From Lachnospiraceae bacterium (GTDB lineage Bacteria > Bacillota > Clostridia > Lachnospirales > Lachnospiraceae), in contig JAFUIR010000011.1 of NCBI GenBank assembly GCA_017468395.1, positions 1 through 64,000 of the forward strand: a stretch of 64,000 bases of DNA. Direction: 5' to 3'. The notes beneath the pieces were generated by a model. The model was given only the letters and a program-made list of their open reading frames with translations. It made no database searches and was not told where the DNA came from. Shown piece by piece: positions 48,960 through 57,048 of the stretch. Position numbers and translations under genes: made by a program. Positions within the stretch are counted from its first letter, which is position 1; each line of letters starts with the position of its first letter.

Positions 48960-49559
48960 TTAAAATAGTTTTGCTTTATAGAGTGCGGAACCTACTGCGC
49001 CGGTAATGATGGTGGATGCAATCATTTCAAACACTGCATTGATTCCTACGAAAGAGCAGATAAATATAATTACATTTTCGCCGCCGATGAGATTCTGCAT
49101 ATATTCTGTGTTACCGAACAACAGCACCAGCGCTGTCATAAAGAACACCGTATTTAAAAATGCGGAACAAAATCCTGTTACCAGGCAGGACACATGCACA
49201 TTGCTGGCTTTTTTGACGCCTTTGAATATGTAGCCGAGAAGTAAGCCGTCCAAAAGCCTGGGTACGAAACGCTGTACAAATGCCAAAAAGGGGTTGATGC
49301 CAAACAAAACAACGCCCATTGCACTTGTGCCTCCCACTCCAATACACTGGAGAAAACTGGTGAGACCAAAAATGGCGCCGACAAAAGCACCGCCTGAAGG
49401 ACCCAGCGTGATAGCTGCAATCGCTACAGGAATTACATTGAAGGTGATGGCAAGAGGTCCGATATTCAAATATCCAAGCGGCGTGTAAGCCATCAGAAGC
49501 AGGATACCGGTAAGCAGACCGAGCATTACCATTTTCTTGGTGTTAAAAGTTTTTTTCAT
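48960..49559 (-). CDS. ECF transporter S component, probably for pantothenate
   Basis: A 199-residue protein with six membrane helices and the S-component pattern: a basic N-terminus, TPLGYLNIGPLAITFNVIPVAIAAITLGPSGG (in pieces), then GINPFLAFVQRFVPRLLDGLLLG. S components bind vitamins and share an ECF energising module encoded elsewhere. The gene diverges from coaBC, whose product uses phosphopantothenate, so pantothenate is the most likely substrate; this is inference from context. The start has AAGGAGG. Confidence 0.8.
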   Translation of the reverse strand: MKKTFNTKKMVMLGLLTGILLLMAYTPLGYLNIGPLAITFNVIPVAIAAITLGPSGGAFVGAIFGLTSFLQCIGVGGTSAMGVVLFGINPFLAFVQRFVPRLLDGLLLGYIFKGVKKASNVHVSCLVTGFCSAFLNTVFFMTALVLLFGNTEYMQNLIGGENVIIFICSFVGINAVFEMIASTIITGAVGSALYKAKLF

Positions 49560-49661
49560 ATTTAGTTTTCCTCCTTGTTATCATTCTCCTTCTGGAGATA
49601 CAATACAACTCTCTTATACCACAACTTAACGGAAATGTATACAAAAACTTTTCTAATGTGT

Positions 49662-49667
49662 TATAAT
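49662..49667 (+). promoter_or_regulatory. Likely -10 element of coaBC
   Basis: TATAAT at 49662-49667; transcription would begin at about 49674, placing the whole hairpin cluster in the coaBC leader. The -35 region is weak. Confidence 0.5.
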
Positions 49668-49670
49668 GTA

Positions 49671-49790
49671 CGCGAGCAGAAAACCAAGCGACGCCGCAGG
49701 TGGCATTTGGTTTTCTGCCGCGATAACGAGCAAACAGTCTGCGAAGCAGACAAAAAATGCACGATAGTGCATGTTTGCGAGTGAGCGAAC
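49671..49790 (+). ncRNA. Structured leader element upstream of coaBC
   Basis: A 120-base stretch, richer in G+C than its surroundings, made of perfect inverted repeats. Hairpin 1 is GCAGAAAACCAA (49676-49687) with TTGGTTTTCTGC (49707-49718), extended by CGCG pairs. A three-way junction follows: outer stem GCAAAC (49730-49735) with GTTTGC (49773-49778), enclosing GTCTGC-GAA-GCAGAC and ATGCAC-GATA-GTGCAT. GTTTGC can pair alternatively with GCGAAC (49785-49790). It could be a cis-regulatory RNA or a dispersed palindromic repeat; no known riboswitch class matched by eye. Confidence 0.55.
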
Positions 49791-49837
49791 GTAAGAGAGC
49801 AAAGCAAAATGCATATATACCGAAAGGAGCATAGAAC

Positions 49838-51031
49838 ATGCTGAAAGGAAAACATATTGTATTAGCCGTAACGGGAAGCATTGCTGCTTATAAAATTGCC
49901 AATCTGGCAAGTATGCTGAAAAAACTGAATGCAAATGTGACGGTTATGATGACACAAAATGCTACTAATTTTATTAACCCTATTACTTTCGAGACATTGA
50001 CATCCAACAAATGTCTTATTGATACTTTTGACCGCAATTTCCAGTATAGCGTGGAGCATGTTTCTTTGGCAAAAAGTGCGGATGTGGTTATGATTGCGCC
50101 TGCATCTGCCAATGTTATCGGAAAAATAGCAAACGGTATTGCAGATGATATGTTGACCACCACAGTGATGGCTTGTAAATGTAAAAAAATCGTGGCACCT
50201 GCCATGAATACCAATATGTACGAAAATCCCATTGTGCAGGATAACATTAAAAAGTTACAGCACTATGGCTATGAAGTAATCACACCGGACACCGGATATT
50301 TGGCCTGCGGTGATGTAGGTGCAGGAAAAATGCCCTCCGAGCAGGTCCTTTTAGAGTACATTTTGCGTGAAGTTGCTTACGAAAAAGATATGGTAGGAAA
50401 AAAGGTACTGGTAACAGCCGGACCTACCAGGGAAAGACTGGACCCTGTCCGTTATATTACCAACCATTCCACCGGAAAAATGGGCTATGCCATTGCAAAA
50501 CACTGCATGATGCGAGGAGCACAGGTTACCCTCGTCACCGGAAAAACGGATACGCCGAAACCTCCTTTTGTTAAAATTGTGGAAATAGAGTCTGCCCGGG
50601 ATATGTTTGAGGCAGTAAAAGAGGTTTATGAGGAGCAGGACATTATTATCAAGGCAGCAGCCGTGGCAGATTACAGACCTGCTACTGTTTCCAGCGAGAA
50701 AGTGAAGAAAAAAGATGGGGATTTGTCCATTCCTTTGGAGAGAACAGTGGATATTTTGCAGTTTCTTGGGGATAACCGCAAAGAAGGTCAGTTCCTTTGT
50801 GGATTTTCCATGGAAACCCAGAATATGCTGGAAAATTCCCGTGCGAAATTAGAGAAAAAGCATGTGGATATGATTGTGGCAAACAATTTGAAGCAGGCCG
50901 GCGCAGGATTTGGCACAGATACTAATATTGTTACGTTGATTACAAAAGATGATGTGAAAGAACTTCCCATTATGACTAAGGATGAAGTAGCAAAACAACT
51001 GATAGACACCATTTTAGGAGCACAAAAATAG
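49838..51031 (+). CDS. coaBC: Bifunctional phosphopantothenoylcysteine decarboxylase/phosphopantothenate-cysteine ligase
   Basis: A 397-residue two-domain coenzyme A synthesis enzyme (Dfp). The N-terminal CoaC flavoprotein (about 1-180) has VTGSIAAYKIANLAS, SVEHVSLAKSADVVMIAPASAN and the PAMNTNMYENP catalytic loop. The CoaB ligase (about 185-397) has VTAGPTRERLDPVRYITNHSTGKMGYAIA and KKKDGDLSIPLERTVDIL, then AxNNLKQAG-like VANNLKQAGAGF. AAAGGAG precedes the ATG. It lies behind a highly structured leader and is followed one base later by a MATE gene. Confidence 0.97.
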   Translation: MLKGKHIVLAVTGSIAAYKIANLASMLKKLNANVTVMMTQNATNFINPITFETLTSNKCLIDTFDRNFQYSVEHVSLAKSADVVMIAPASANVIGKIANGIADDMLTTTVMACKCKKIVAPAMNTNMYENPIVQDNIKKLQHYGYEVITPDTGYLACGDVGAGKMPSEQVLLEYILREVAYEKDMVGKKVLVTAGPTRERLDPVRYITNHSTGKMGYAIAKHCMMRGAQVTLVTGKTDTPKPPFVKIVEIESARDMFEAVKEVYEEQDIIIKAAAVADYRPATVSSEKVKKKDGDLSIPLERTVDILQFLGDNRKEGQFLCGFSMETQNMLENSRAKLEKKHVDMIVANNLKQAGAGFGTDTNIVTLITKDDVKELPIMTKDEVAKQLIDTILGAQK

Positions 51032-51032
51032 A

Positions 51033-52376
51033 ATGAACAAGGACCATATGTTTAGTAACAACGCTTTAAAAAAGTTGCTGATACCCATTATTATTGAACA
51101 ATTGTTATCTTCCCTTATCGGAACAGTGGACACCATGATGGTAAGTAATGTAGGCGACGAGGCAATGTCTGCGGTGTCGCTGGTAAACTCCATCAATGTC
51201 CTTGTCATGCAGGCGTTTTCTGCATTGGCAACGGGTGGTGTTATCGTCTGTTCCCAGTACATAGGAAAGAAAGACGATGAAATGGCCAATAAGGCAGCAG
51301 GGCAGTTGCTTTTTTCCGTTGGTTTTCTTTCCGTCATTGTAATGAGTTTTTGCCTTATTTTCCGTACCGGACTTCTGGGGTGGATTTTTGGTTCCGTGGA
51401 AGAGGCAGTTATGGAAAATTCAAAAACATACCTCTTTTATACGGCGTTATCATTCCCTTTCATTGCCGTATACAACTCCGGTGCTGCCATATTCAGGGCA
51501 CAGGGTGTTACCAAAATGCCTATGAAAATATCCATCATTTCCAACCTTATAAATGTGTGCGGAAATGCAATTTTTATCTGGGTTTTCCACTGGGAAGTTA
51601 TGGGTGTGGCTCTTGCCACTTTGATTTCCAGAGTATTTAGTGCAGTGGTTGTCCTTTATTTCTTAAGGCAGCCCAAACAAACTATTGTTGTAAAGAATTA
51701 TCACAAAATCCGTCCGGATTTCAGAATCATAAAAACCGTACTGCGAATCGGAATTCCTTCCGGTGTAGAAAACAGTATGTTCCAGTTAGGTAAACTGATG
51801 ATTCAGTCTACGGTGTCCACCATGGGAACCGCAGCGATTGCAGGTCAGGCAATGACAAGTACCCTTGAGAGCTTGCAGAGTGTTGCGGCATCTTCCGTAG
51901 GTGTGGCTCTTACCACGGTGGTCGGGCAGTGTATCGGTGCCAGCCGCAGGGATGAGGCAAAATACTATGTAAAGAAAATGTCTGTCTGGTCTTGGTGTAT
52001 ATTGGTAACCAGTTGCATAATCGTCTTAATTCTTGTAAGGCCTGTTACGATTCTTGCGGGAATGGAACCGGAAAGTGCAAAAATTTGTGTTTCACTGATA
52101 ACTACCATTGTTCTTGTAAAGCCCTTCATTTGGGTTCCGTCCTTTACTTTTGTGGCAGCCCTTCGTGCAGGCGGAGATGTAAAATACACCATGGTAACAG
52201 CTATTATCAGCATGTGGATATGCAGAGTTGTTTTGTGTATTTTCCTGGTAAGACAGTTCGATATGGGACCTTTGGCAGTTTGGATTGGTATGTTCAGTGA
52301 CTGGACTATGCGCGGAATATTCTTCGGTACCAGACTGCGCAGCGGAAAGTGGTTAAAGCATAAAGTAATCGAATAA
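51033..52376 (+). CDS. MATE-family efflux transporter (second copy)
   Basis: A 447-residue, 12-helix MATE transporter: IPIIIEQLLSSLIGTVDTMMVSNVGDEA (in pieces), GVIVCSQYIGKKDDEMANKAAGQ, FRAQGVTKMPMKISIISNLINVCGNAIFI and GIPSGVENSMFQLGKLMIQ. Its ATG lies one base after the coaBC stop, with AGGAGC inside coaBC, so translation is coupled. A functional link with coenzyme A synthesis is not evident. It differs clearly from the first MATE copy at 44353. Confidence 0.92.
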   Translation: MNKDHMFSNNALKKLLIPIIIEQLLSSLIGTVDTMMVSNVGDEAMSAVSLVNSINVLVMQAFSALATGGVIVCSQYIGKKDDEMANKAAGQLLFSVGFLSVIVMSFCLIFRTGLLGWIFGSVEEAVMENSKTYLFYTALSFPFIAVYNSGAAIFRAQGVTKMPMKISIISNLINVCGNAIFIWVFHWEVMGVALATLISRVFSAVVVLYFLRQPKQTIVVKNYHKIRPDFRIIKTVLRIGIPSGVENSMFQLGKLMIQSTVSTMGTAAIAGQAMTSTLESLQSVAASSVGVALTTVVGQCIGASRRDEAKYYVKKMSVWSWCILVTSCIIVLILVRPVTILAGMEPESAKICVSLITTIVLVKPFIWVPSFTFVAALRAGGDVKYTMVTAIISMWICRVVLCIFLVRQFDMGPLAVWIGMFSDWTMRGIFFGTRLRSGKWLKHKVIE

Positions 52377-52378
52377 AT

Positions 52379-52558
52379 GCGCATTTTATGCGGTTTGCAA
52401 CCGTAAGTTTACACAAAAAATCTCAAACGCAACATGAAATTGGTAGAAGTTGCGCCCGTATAATCATACAATTTTCGTATCAGATCTGTGATACGGGTGA
52501 GTGGTAATACGAGACCTCAAACTCGTCAAATAAAAAAATCGTATAGAAGAGAGGACAT
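52379..52558 (+). promoter_or_regulatory. Promoter and structured leader of the XRE membrane regulator
   Basis: CGCAAC (52428-52433) and GTTGCG (52449-52454) form an inverted repeat over the -35 position of a TATAAT at 52459-52464, which lacks a good -35. Downstream, CGTATCA/TGATACG (52476-52495) forms a 7-bp hairpin and ACGAG/CTCGT another, before GAGAGGA. The arrangement suggests an activator-dependent promoter. Confidence 0.45.
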
Positions 52559-53497
52559 ATGAGTTTAGGAGTAAATTTGCAATTTTTAAGAAAAAGAGAA
52601 AACATGACACAGGAGCAGTTGGCGGAAGTTTTGGGAGTGTCCAGACAGTCCATTTCTAAATGGGAATCCGATACCAGTTTTCCGGAGACGGATAAAATCC
52701 TTCAGATTTGTGATATGTTCCATTGTAATATGGATACTTTGATGCGAGGCAGTCTGGAAGAAACTGTTGTGGAAGATACTGCCAAGTATGATTCGGTTAT
52801 GAACCGTTTCAGTGTGATGGTGGCGCTGGGTGTAGGAATTGTTATTATGGGTGCGGCAACGGCAAGTTTGCTGGAAGGCTTTCAGGTTGTGGAAGCAATT
52901 TGTGATATGACCTTGCTGAGTTTTGTGGCTATAGCAGTTTTCCTTTTTATTATTGCCGGAGTGGAGCGCAGTCAGTTCCGCCAAAAAAACCCTTATATAA
53001 AGCAGTTTTATACGGAAGATGAAATAGACGCCTTTCATAAAAAGTTCCCCTTTATTATCGGTGGTGGCGTGACATTCATTATTTTGGCAGTAATTATTAA
53101 CACCGGCTTGGAAGAAATTACACCGCCTGCGGGATGCACCACAGAACTTTATGGTGGTATTTTCCTTATGATGATTGCTGTTGCAGTGGGCACGTTGGTT
53201 TATGGCGGATTGCAGAAATCCAAGTATGATATTAAATCATATAATGAAGAAACAGAAAAAGAGAACAGTGAGACAAATAAAAAAATTGGTGTATGGTGCG
53301 GCGTAATTATGCTGATCGCCACGATTTTGTTCCTGATTTCCCTGGGCATAGAAATGGGAACTGCCAATTGGAAAATTGACAGTTGGAAATACAGTATCAT
53401 GGCTTACAGTTGGTTAGTGTTTCCTATCGGTGGAATTCTTTGCGGTATAGTAGCAATGATTCTTTCCCTGAAAGACAAAAATAAAACCGAAGAATAA
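52559..53497 (+). CDS. XRE-family regulator fused to six membrane helices
   Basis: A 312-residue protein. The N-terminal helix-turn-helix (NLQFLRKRENMTQEQLAEVLGVSRQSISKWE) is followed by six hydrophobic segments (about 86-105, 120-140, 162-182, 200-220, 240-260, 285-308). Such membrane-bound XRE proteins probably couple membrane or envelope state to transcription; ligand and targets are unknown. GAGAGGACAT precedes the ATG. Single gene with a terminator. Confidence 0.85.
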   Translation: MSLGVNLQFLRKRENMTQEQLAEVLGVSRQSISKWESDTSFPETDKILQICDMFHCNMDTLMRGSLEETVVEDTAKYDSVMNRFSVMVALGVGIVIMGAATASLLEGFQVVEAICDMTLLSFVAIAVFLFIIAGVERSQFRQKNPYIKQFYTEDEIDAFHKKFPFIIGGGVTFIILAVIINTGLEEITPPAGCTTELYGGIFLMMIAVAVGTLVYGGLQKSKYDIKSYNEETEKENSETNKKIGVWCGVIMLIATILFLISLGIEMGTANWKIDSWKYSIMAYSWLVFPIGGILCGIVAMILSLKDKNKTEE

Positions 53498-53507
53498 AAA
53501 TTAACTT

Positions 53508-53555
53508 AAAAAGATTGCAAAGTTGTGCAAATTGTTCAAACTTTGTAATCTTTTT
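53508..53555 (+). terminator. Terminator after the XRE regulator
   Basis: AAAAGATTGCAAAGTT and AACTTTGTAATCTTTT pair with one mismatch, followed by a T run. Confidence 0.85.
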
Positions 53556-53708
53556 TTATTATGCAAATTTCTTTGTTTTAGAGTGGTAGAGTACTAAAAT
53601 TATGCAAAATATCCAAAAAGCAAAATTAAAATATGTTAATTATTTCGGTATATGCTACAAATAACACAATACAATTCAAAAATATATTGTTTATTTTTAC
53701 TTAAACGT

Positions 53709-53737
53709 TTGACATGCAAGAAAGTAAGGTATAAAAT
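53709..53737 (+). promoter_or_regulatory. Promoter of the secreted CBM-like protein
   Basis: Perfect TTGACA (53709-53714), 17-bp spacer, TAAAAT (53732-53737). The -35 overlaps TTAAACGTTTGA (53701-53712), a symmetric LacI-family-like core. Confidence 0.65.
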
Positions 53738-53824
53738 GGAAGACATAGGAAGAATATCTTGGTTCAATCCCGGAATTGCATATCAGGATATCTTCAAAAT
53801 GAAATTTATTATAGGGAGGTCCTT

Positions 53825-55519
53825 ATGAGAAAGAGAGAAGGAATGTTCTTTCACGGCACAGCGAAGAAGTTGGTTGCTGCAGTAGCGGTAGCAGGTCTTG
53901 TATTAACAGGATTTAGCACCACAGCCGTAGCAGCAGAAACTCCTGTGGAAGAGACAAAAATTGAATTGGCGGAAGAAGATGCTACAGAAATTTTCTCCGG
54001 CGACACAAATGAGTCCTATGAATCAAGTGATGCCAGTTGGCTCATGAAGGCTGCGGATGACGATGTTATTACCGTTGTTTACACATGTACAGAAAAAGCA
54101 AACGCCGGTTGGGGTGTTCTCGGCTGGGGTGCAACAATTAATGATGCATGGAAAGATGGTCCCAGTTTGTCATCTTCCGAAAAAAATGCAACAGATGAAA
54201 TGGTTGCAACCATGACAGTTGCTGATTTCAAAAAGACCATGGGCATTACAGACAGTTCTGTTGTAAGTTTCATTAAATTGGGCGCATGGAATGGTGGTAA
54301 AATCATTTCCCTTACCGTTTCAGGTGCCGAAAACGCACCTAAAGTAGAAGGTGCAGAGGAAATCGTAATTGAAGGTCCGAAGGAGCTTAATCCTGCTGAT
54401 TATTTGTATTTATTGGATACAAACTGGTTGGCAGCACATGAAAATAACTTCAGACTTTGGCCCGGTGCATTTTTACCCGGATGGAATCCCGGCGTAACAA
54501 TCTATGTTACTATGGAATTTGAAAGTAATGGACCGTTCATGGGTGCTTACGGAACATGCGTTAACGTACCCGGAGATCCTTGGGCATGGCAGATGGAAGT
54601 ATTCAACTCCGGTTCAGATAATGATCTCACTTGCACATGGTTCCTGACACCGAGACTTGACTATATGGATATCGGAATTTGGTGGATGGGCGGAACACAG
54701 CTCGGTATCAAATCCATCAAAGTAGAAAAGGCAATTGACTACAGCGGTCCTGCTGTTGTTGATGAAGACGACGATGACGATACTCCGACAAGAGCGCCTT
54801 ATGCAGGAAATGCCAATGCCTCTTACTCCGGTTACATTGATCTTACCACTACCGGTGATTGGACTAACAATGTAGTATCTTATAATGATTTGATTGGAAA
54901 TGTAGACCCTACAACCATCACATCCATTGTGTTTAATGGAGAAGCGTCTGTTCAAGTAGGTTATAATTCAACATCTGGATGGACACAGTTTGATGGAATA
55001 ACAACACATACAGCAACAGCTATTGATTTTGCACCGGAAAATTACTATTTGCAGATTGGTTGTGGACCTCTTACAAATAAGAGAGTGACATGGGATGTTT
55101 ATACAAATGGTGCAACACCTGCTGTAGATCCCTCTCAGGGAAATACAGATCCTAATGTTAAAGTTTTAAATTATACACTTACAAAAGACACTACAACAAC
55201 AGAGGTTATAGATTTAAATGCAGCTCTTCCGAATTTAGCAGTTGGTGATCAGGTAAAAATTACTGCAGAAGCTACAGGTGATATCAGTACAGGTTGGTAT
55301 GGTTACTCATTCAATGTAGGTATCAACTCTGATACGGATTCTGATCCTCTTACAAATGCTGTTTGGACACAAGAATCTTTTGAAACTTGGGGTTCAGAAG
55401 ATCTCACTAAGAGTTTTACAATTACCGTACCTTATGCTAGCGGAAACAATGCACAGTTGCAGAGTTATAGCGTTCAGGGTTCAGATATAGCTGTTAAATT
55501 AACATTTGAAAAATTATAA
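53825..55519 (+). CDS. Secreted multi-domain CBM-like protein without catalytic domain
   Basis: A 564-residue exported protein. A signal peptide (about 1-40, ending AVAAETP) is followed by an acidic stretch and at least four aromatic-rich beta domains: about 65-170 (NAGWGVLGWGATINDAW), 185-310 (GAFLPGWNPGVTIYVTMEFE), 330-430 (GYIDLTTTGDWTNNVVSYND) and 440-564. A DEDDDDDTPT hinge links domains two and three. I see no glycosidase motif, dockerin, sortase signal or membrane anchor. The domains resemble carbohydrate-binding modules attached to hydrolases in related bacteria, so it probably binds plant polysaccharide; this is inference. GGGAGG precedes the ATG. Confidence 0.75.
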   Translation: MRKREGMFFHGTAKKLVAAVAVAGLVLTGFSTTAVAAETPVEETKIELAEEDATEIFSGDTNESYESSDASWLMKAADDDVITVVYTCTEKANAGWGVLGWGATINDAWKDGPSLSSSEKNATDEMVATMTVADFKKTMGITDSSVVSFIKLGAWNGGKIISLTVSGAENAPKVEGAEEIVIEGPKELNPADYLYLLDTNWLAAHENNFRLWPGAFLPGWNPGVTIYVTMEFESNGPFMGAYGTCVNVPGDPWAWQMEVFNSGSDNDLTCTWFLTPRLDYMDIGIWWMGGTQLGIKSIKVEKAIDYSGPAVVDEDDDDDTPTRAPYAGNANASYSGYIDLTTTGDWTNNVVSYNDLIGNVDPTTITSIVFNGEASVQVGYNSTSGWTQFDGITTHTATAIDFAPENYYLQIGCGPLTNKRVTWDVYTNGATPAVDPSQGNTDPNVKVLNYTLTKDTTTTEVIDLNAALPNLAVGDQVKITAEATGDISTGWYGYSFNVGINSDTDSDPLTNAVWTQESFETWGSEDLTKSFTITVPYASGNNAQLQSYSVQGSDIAVKLTFEKL

Positions 55520-55526
55520 TAAAAAC

Positions 55527-55561
55527 CCCGAAAGGCGGAACATTTTGTTCCGTCTTTCTTT
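55527..55561 (+). terminator. Terminator after the CBM-like protein
   Basis: AAAGGCGGAACA and TGTTCCGTCTTT with a 3-base loop and T-rich end. Confidence 0.8.
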
Positions 55562-55731
55562 ATGCCCCAAAATACTTGTAAAAATTCCTATGAAAATCAA
55601 GAAAAATAGGAAATTTCTGTGCAATCTGTTGCTTTCGAGCATATTTGAATAGTGCTATAATATGTCCTCGGAGAAACGACCTTTCGAGGCCTTTTAACTA
55701 TTATAAAGTATATCGAAAGAAGGAAATAAAT

Positions 55732-56919
55732 ATGGAAACGGTGTATGGAGTTTTTTGTGACTTAGCAATTATCATTGTATTTGCGAAGTTTTTTGGGTTA
55801 TTGGCCAGAAAATTGAAGGCGCCGCAGGTAGTTGGTGAAATTATTGCCGGATTACTGATTGGTCCCAGTGTTTTGGGTTTGGTGCAGCAAACCGACTTTT
55901 TGGTGCAGATGGCGGAAATCGGTGTAGTTCTTTTGATGTTCTCCGCAGGACTGGAAACGAACTTAAAGGATCTGTTAAAGACAGGCCCCTTGGCTTTGGC
56001 CATTGCCTGTGCAGGCGTTTTTGTTCCACTGGTATGCGGTACATTTTTGTATATGGGATTTTACGGAACGGCACCCTGGGGCTCTGATAAATTTTATACG
56101 GCTGTATTTATAGGGGTTATTTTGACGGCAACTTCCGTAAGTATTACCGTAGAGACACTGAAAGAAATGGGCAAACTGAAAGGCAAAATCGGAACGACTA
56201 TTTTAAGTGCAGCTATCATCGATGATGTTATCGGTATTATTGTGTTGACTTTCGTTATCGGATTTAAAAATCCCGATTCCAAGCCCGGAGAAGTTGTACT
56301 GAATACGATATTATTCTTTGTGTTTGCCATTGTTGTGGGCTACATTATTTACAAAATATTTAAGAAAGTAGATAACAGATATCCTCACACAAGACGTATT
56401 CCTATTATCGGACTGGCACTTTGTTTTAGTTTTGCATTTATTGCAGAAAGATATTTTGGAATCGCCGATATTACTGGCGCTTATGTGGCAGGAATTATTC
56501 TCTGTTCCAGCAGGGATTCCGAATACATTGCTGAGAAGATGGACATTAATTCTTATATGCTTTTCGGACCTGTATTTTTTGCAAGTATTGGCTTGAAAAC
56601 CAGTTTGAATAATGTAGATGCAAGTTTGTTATTGTTTGCAGTCGGCTTTGTTTTGGTAGGTTTGGCATCTAAAATCATCGGCTGCGGACTTATGGCTAAA
56701 ATATGCAGGTTCCGTAGTAAAGACTGTTTGAAAATTGGTGTGGGAATGATGACCAGAGGCGAGGTAGCGCTGATTGTTGCCCAGAAAGGTCTTTCTGTGG
56801 GAATGATAGCGCCGGAGTATTTTACAGCGGTTATCTTGCTTATTATTGTGTCCAGTATCTGTACCCCCATTATTTTAAAATTTCTTTATGCGAAAGACCC
56901 GGAATGTGATGCCGCATAA
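55732..56919 (+). CDS. CPA2-family cation:proton antiporter
   Basis: A 395-residue membrane protein with about 12-13 helices (KefB/GerN type). Landmarks: FGLLARKLKAPQVVGEIIAGLLIGPSVLG, MFSAGLETNLKDLL, TATSVSITVETLKEMGKL, and the ion-binding AAIIDDVIGIIVL Asp-Asp pair. Later FFASIGLKTSL and MMTRGEVALIVAQKG are typical. No C-terminal RCK/TrkA domain is present. It exchanges sodium or potassium for protons. The ATG at 55732 follows AAGGAAAT; TATAAT at 55660-55665 may be its -10. Confidence 0.92.
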   Translation: METVYGVFCDLAIIIVFAKFFGLLARKLKAPQVVGEIIAGLLIGPSVLGLVQQTDFLVQMAEIGVVLLMFSAGLETNLKDLLKTGPLALAIACAGVFVPLVCGTFLYMGFYGTAPWGSDKFYTAVFIGVILTATSVSITVETLKEMGKLKGKIGTTILSAAIIDDVIGIIVLTFVIGFKNPDSKPGEVVLNTILFFVFAIVVGYIIYKIFKKVDNRYPHTRRIPIIGLALCFSFAFIAERYFGIADITGAYVAGIILCSSRDSEYIAEKMDINSYMLFGPVFFASIGLKTSLNNVDASLLLFAVGFVLVGLASKIIGCGLMAKICRFRSKDCLKIGVGMMTRGEVALIVAQKGLSVGMIAPEYFTAVILLIIVSSICTPIILKFLYAKDPECDAA

Positions 56920-56939
56920 GAATTATATAGTGTTTGCAC

Positions 56940-56972
56940 TGAAAGGCGGAGAAAAATCTCCGTCTTTTTTTT
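56940..56972 (+). terminator. Terminator after the antiporter
   Basis: AAAGGCGGAGA and TCTCCGTCTTT with a short A loop and a T run. Confidence 0.9.
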
Positions 56973-57048
56973 GTCATAAAGTTACTTTTGTGGTAAAATT
57001 TAGAAAGTATGTTTTTATAATCACATTTAAAATGGACGGATGTTAATT

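Larger units (their letters stand above)
53498..53824. other. Intergenic region before the secreted CBM-like protein
   Basis: A 327-bp gene-free stretch. It holds the XRE gene terminator (53508-53555), about 140 bases of featureless AT-rich DNA, a promoter (53709-53737) preceded by the LacI-like core AAACGTTT, and a leader of about 80 bases with GGGAGG before the next start. Confidence 0.6.

Noticed and set aside
49575-49934. Short open frames across the coaBC leader
   Set aside because: They run over perfect hairpins, have no ribosome sites and differ between frames; the region is better explained as structured non-coding DNA.
52379-52558. Known riboswitch before the XRE regulator
   Set aside because: Hairpins are small and none of the conserved cores I know (SAM, preQ1, guanidine, FMN, TPP) is present.
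53701-53714. Catabolite-responsive element (cre) at the CBM-like protein promoter
   Set aside because: The central AAACGTTT looks like a LacI-family core, but the right half fails the cre consensus at three positions.
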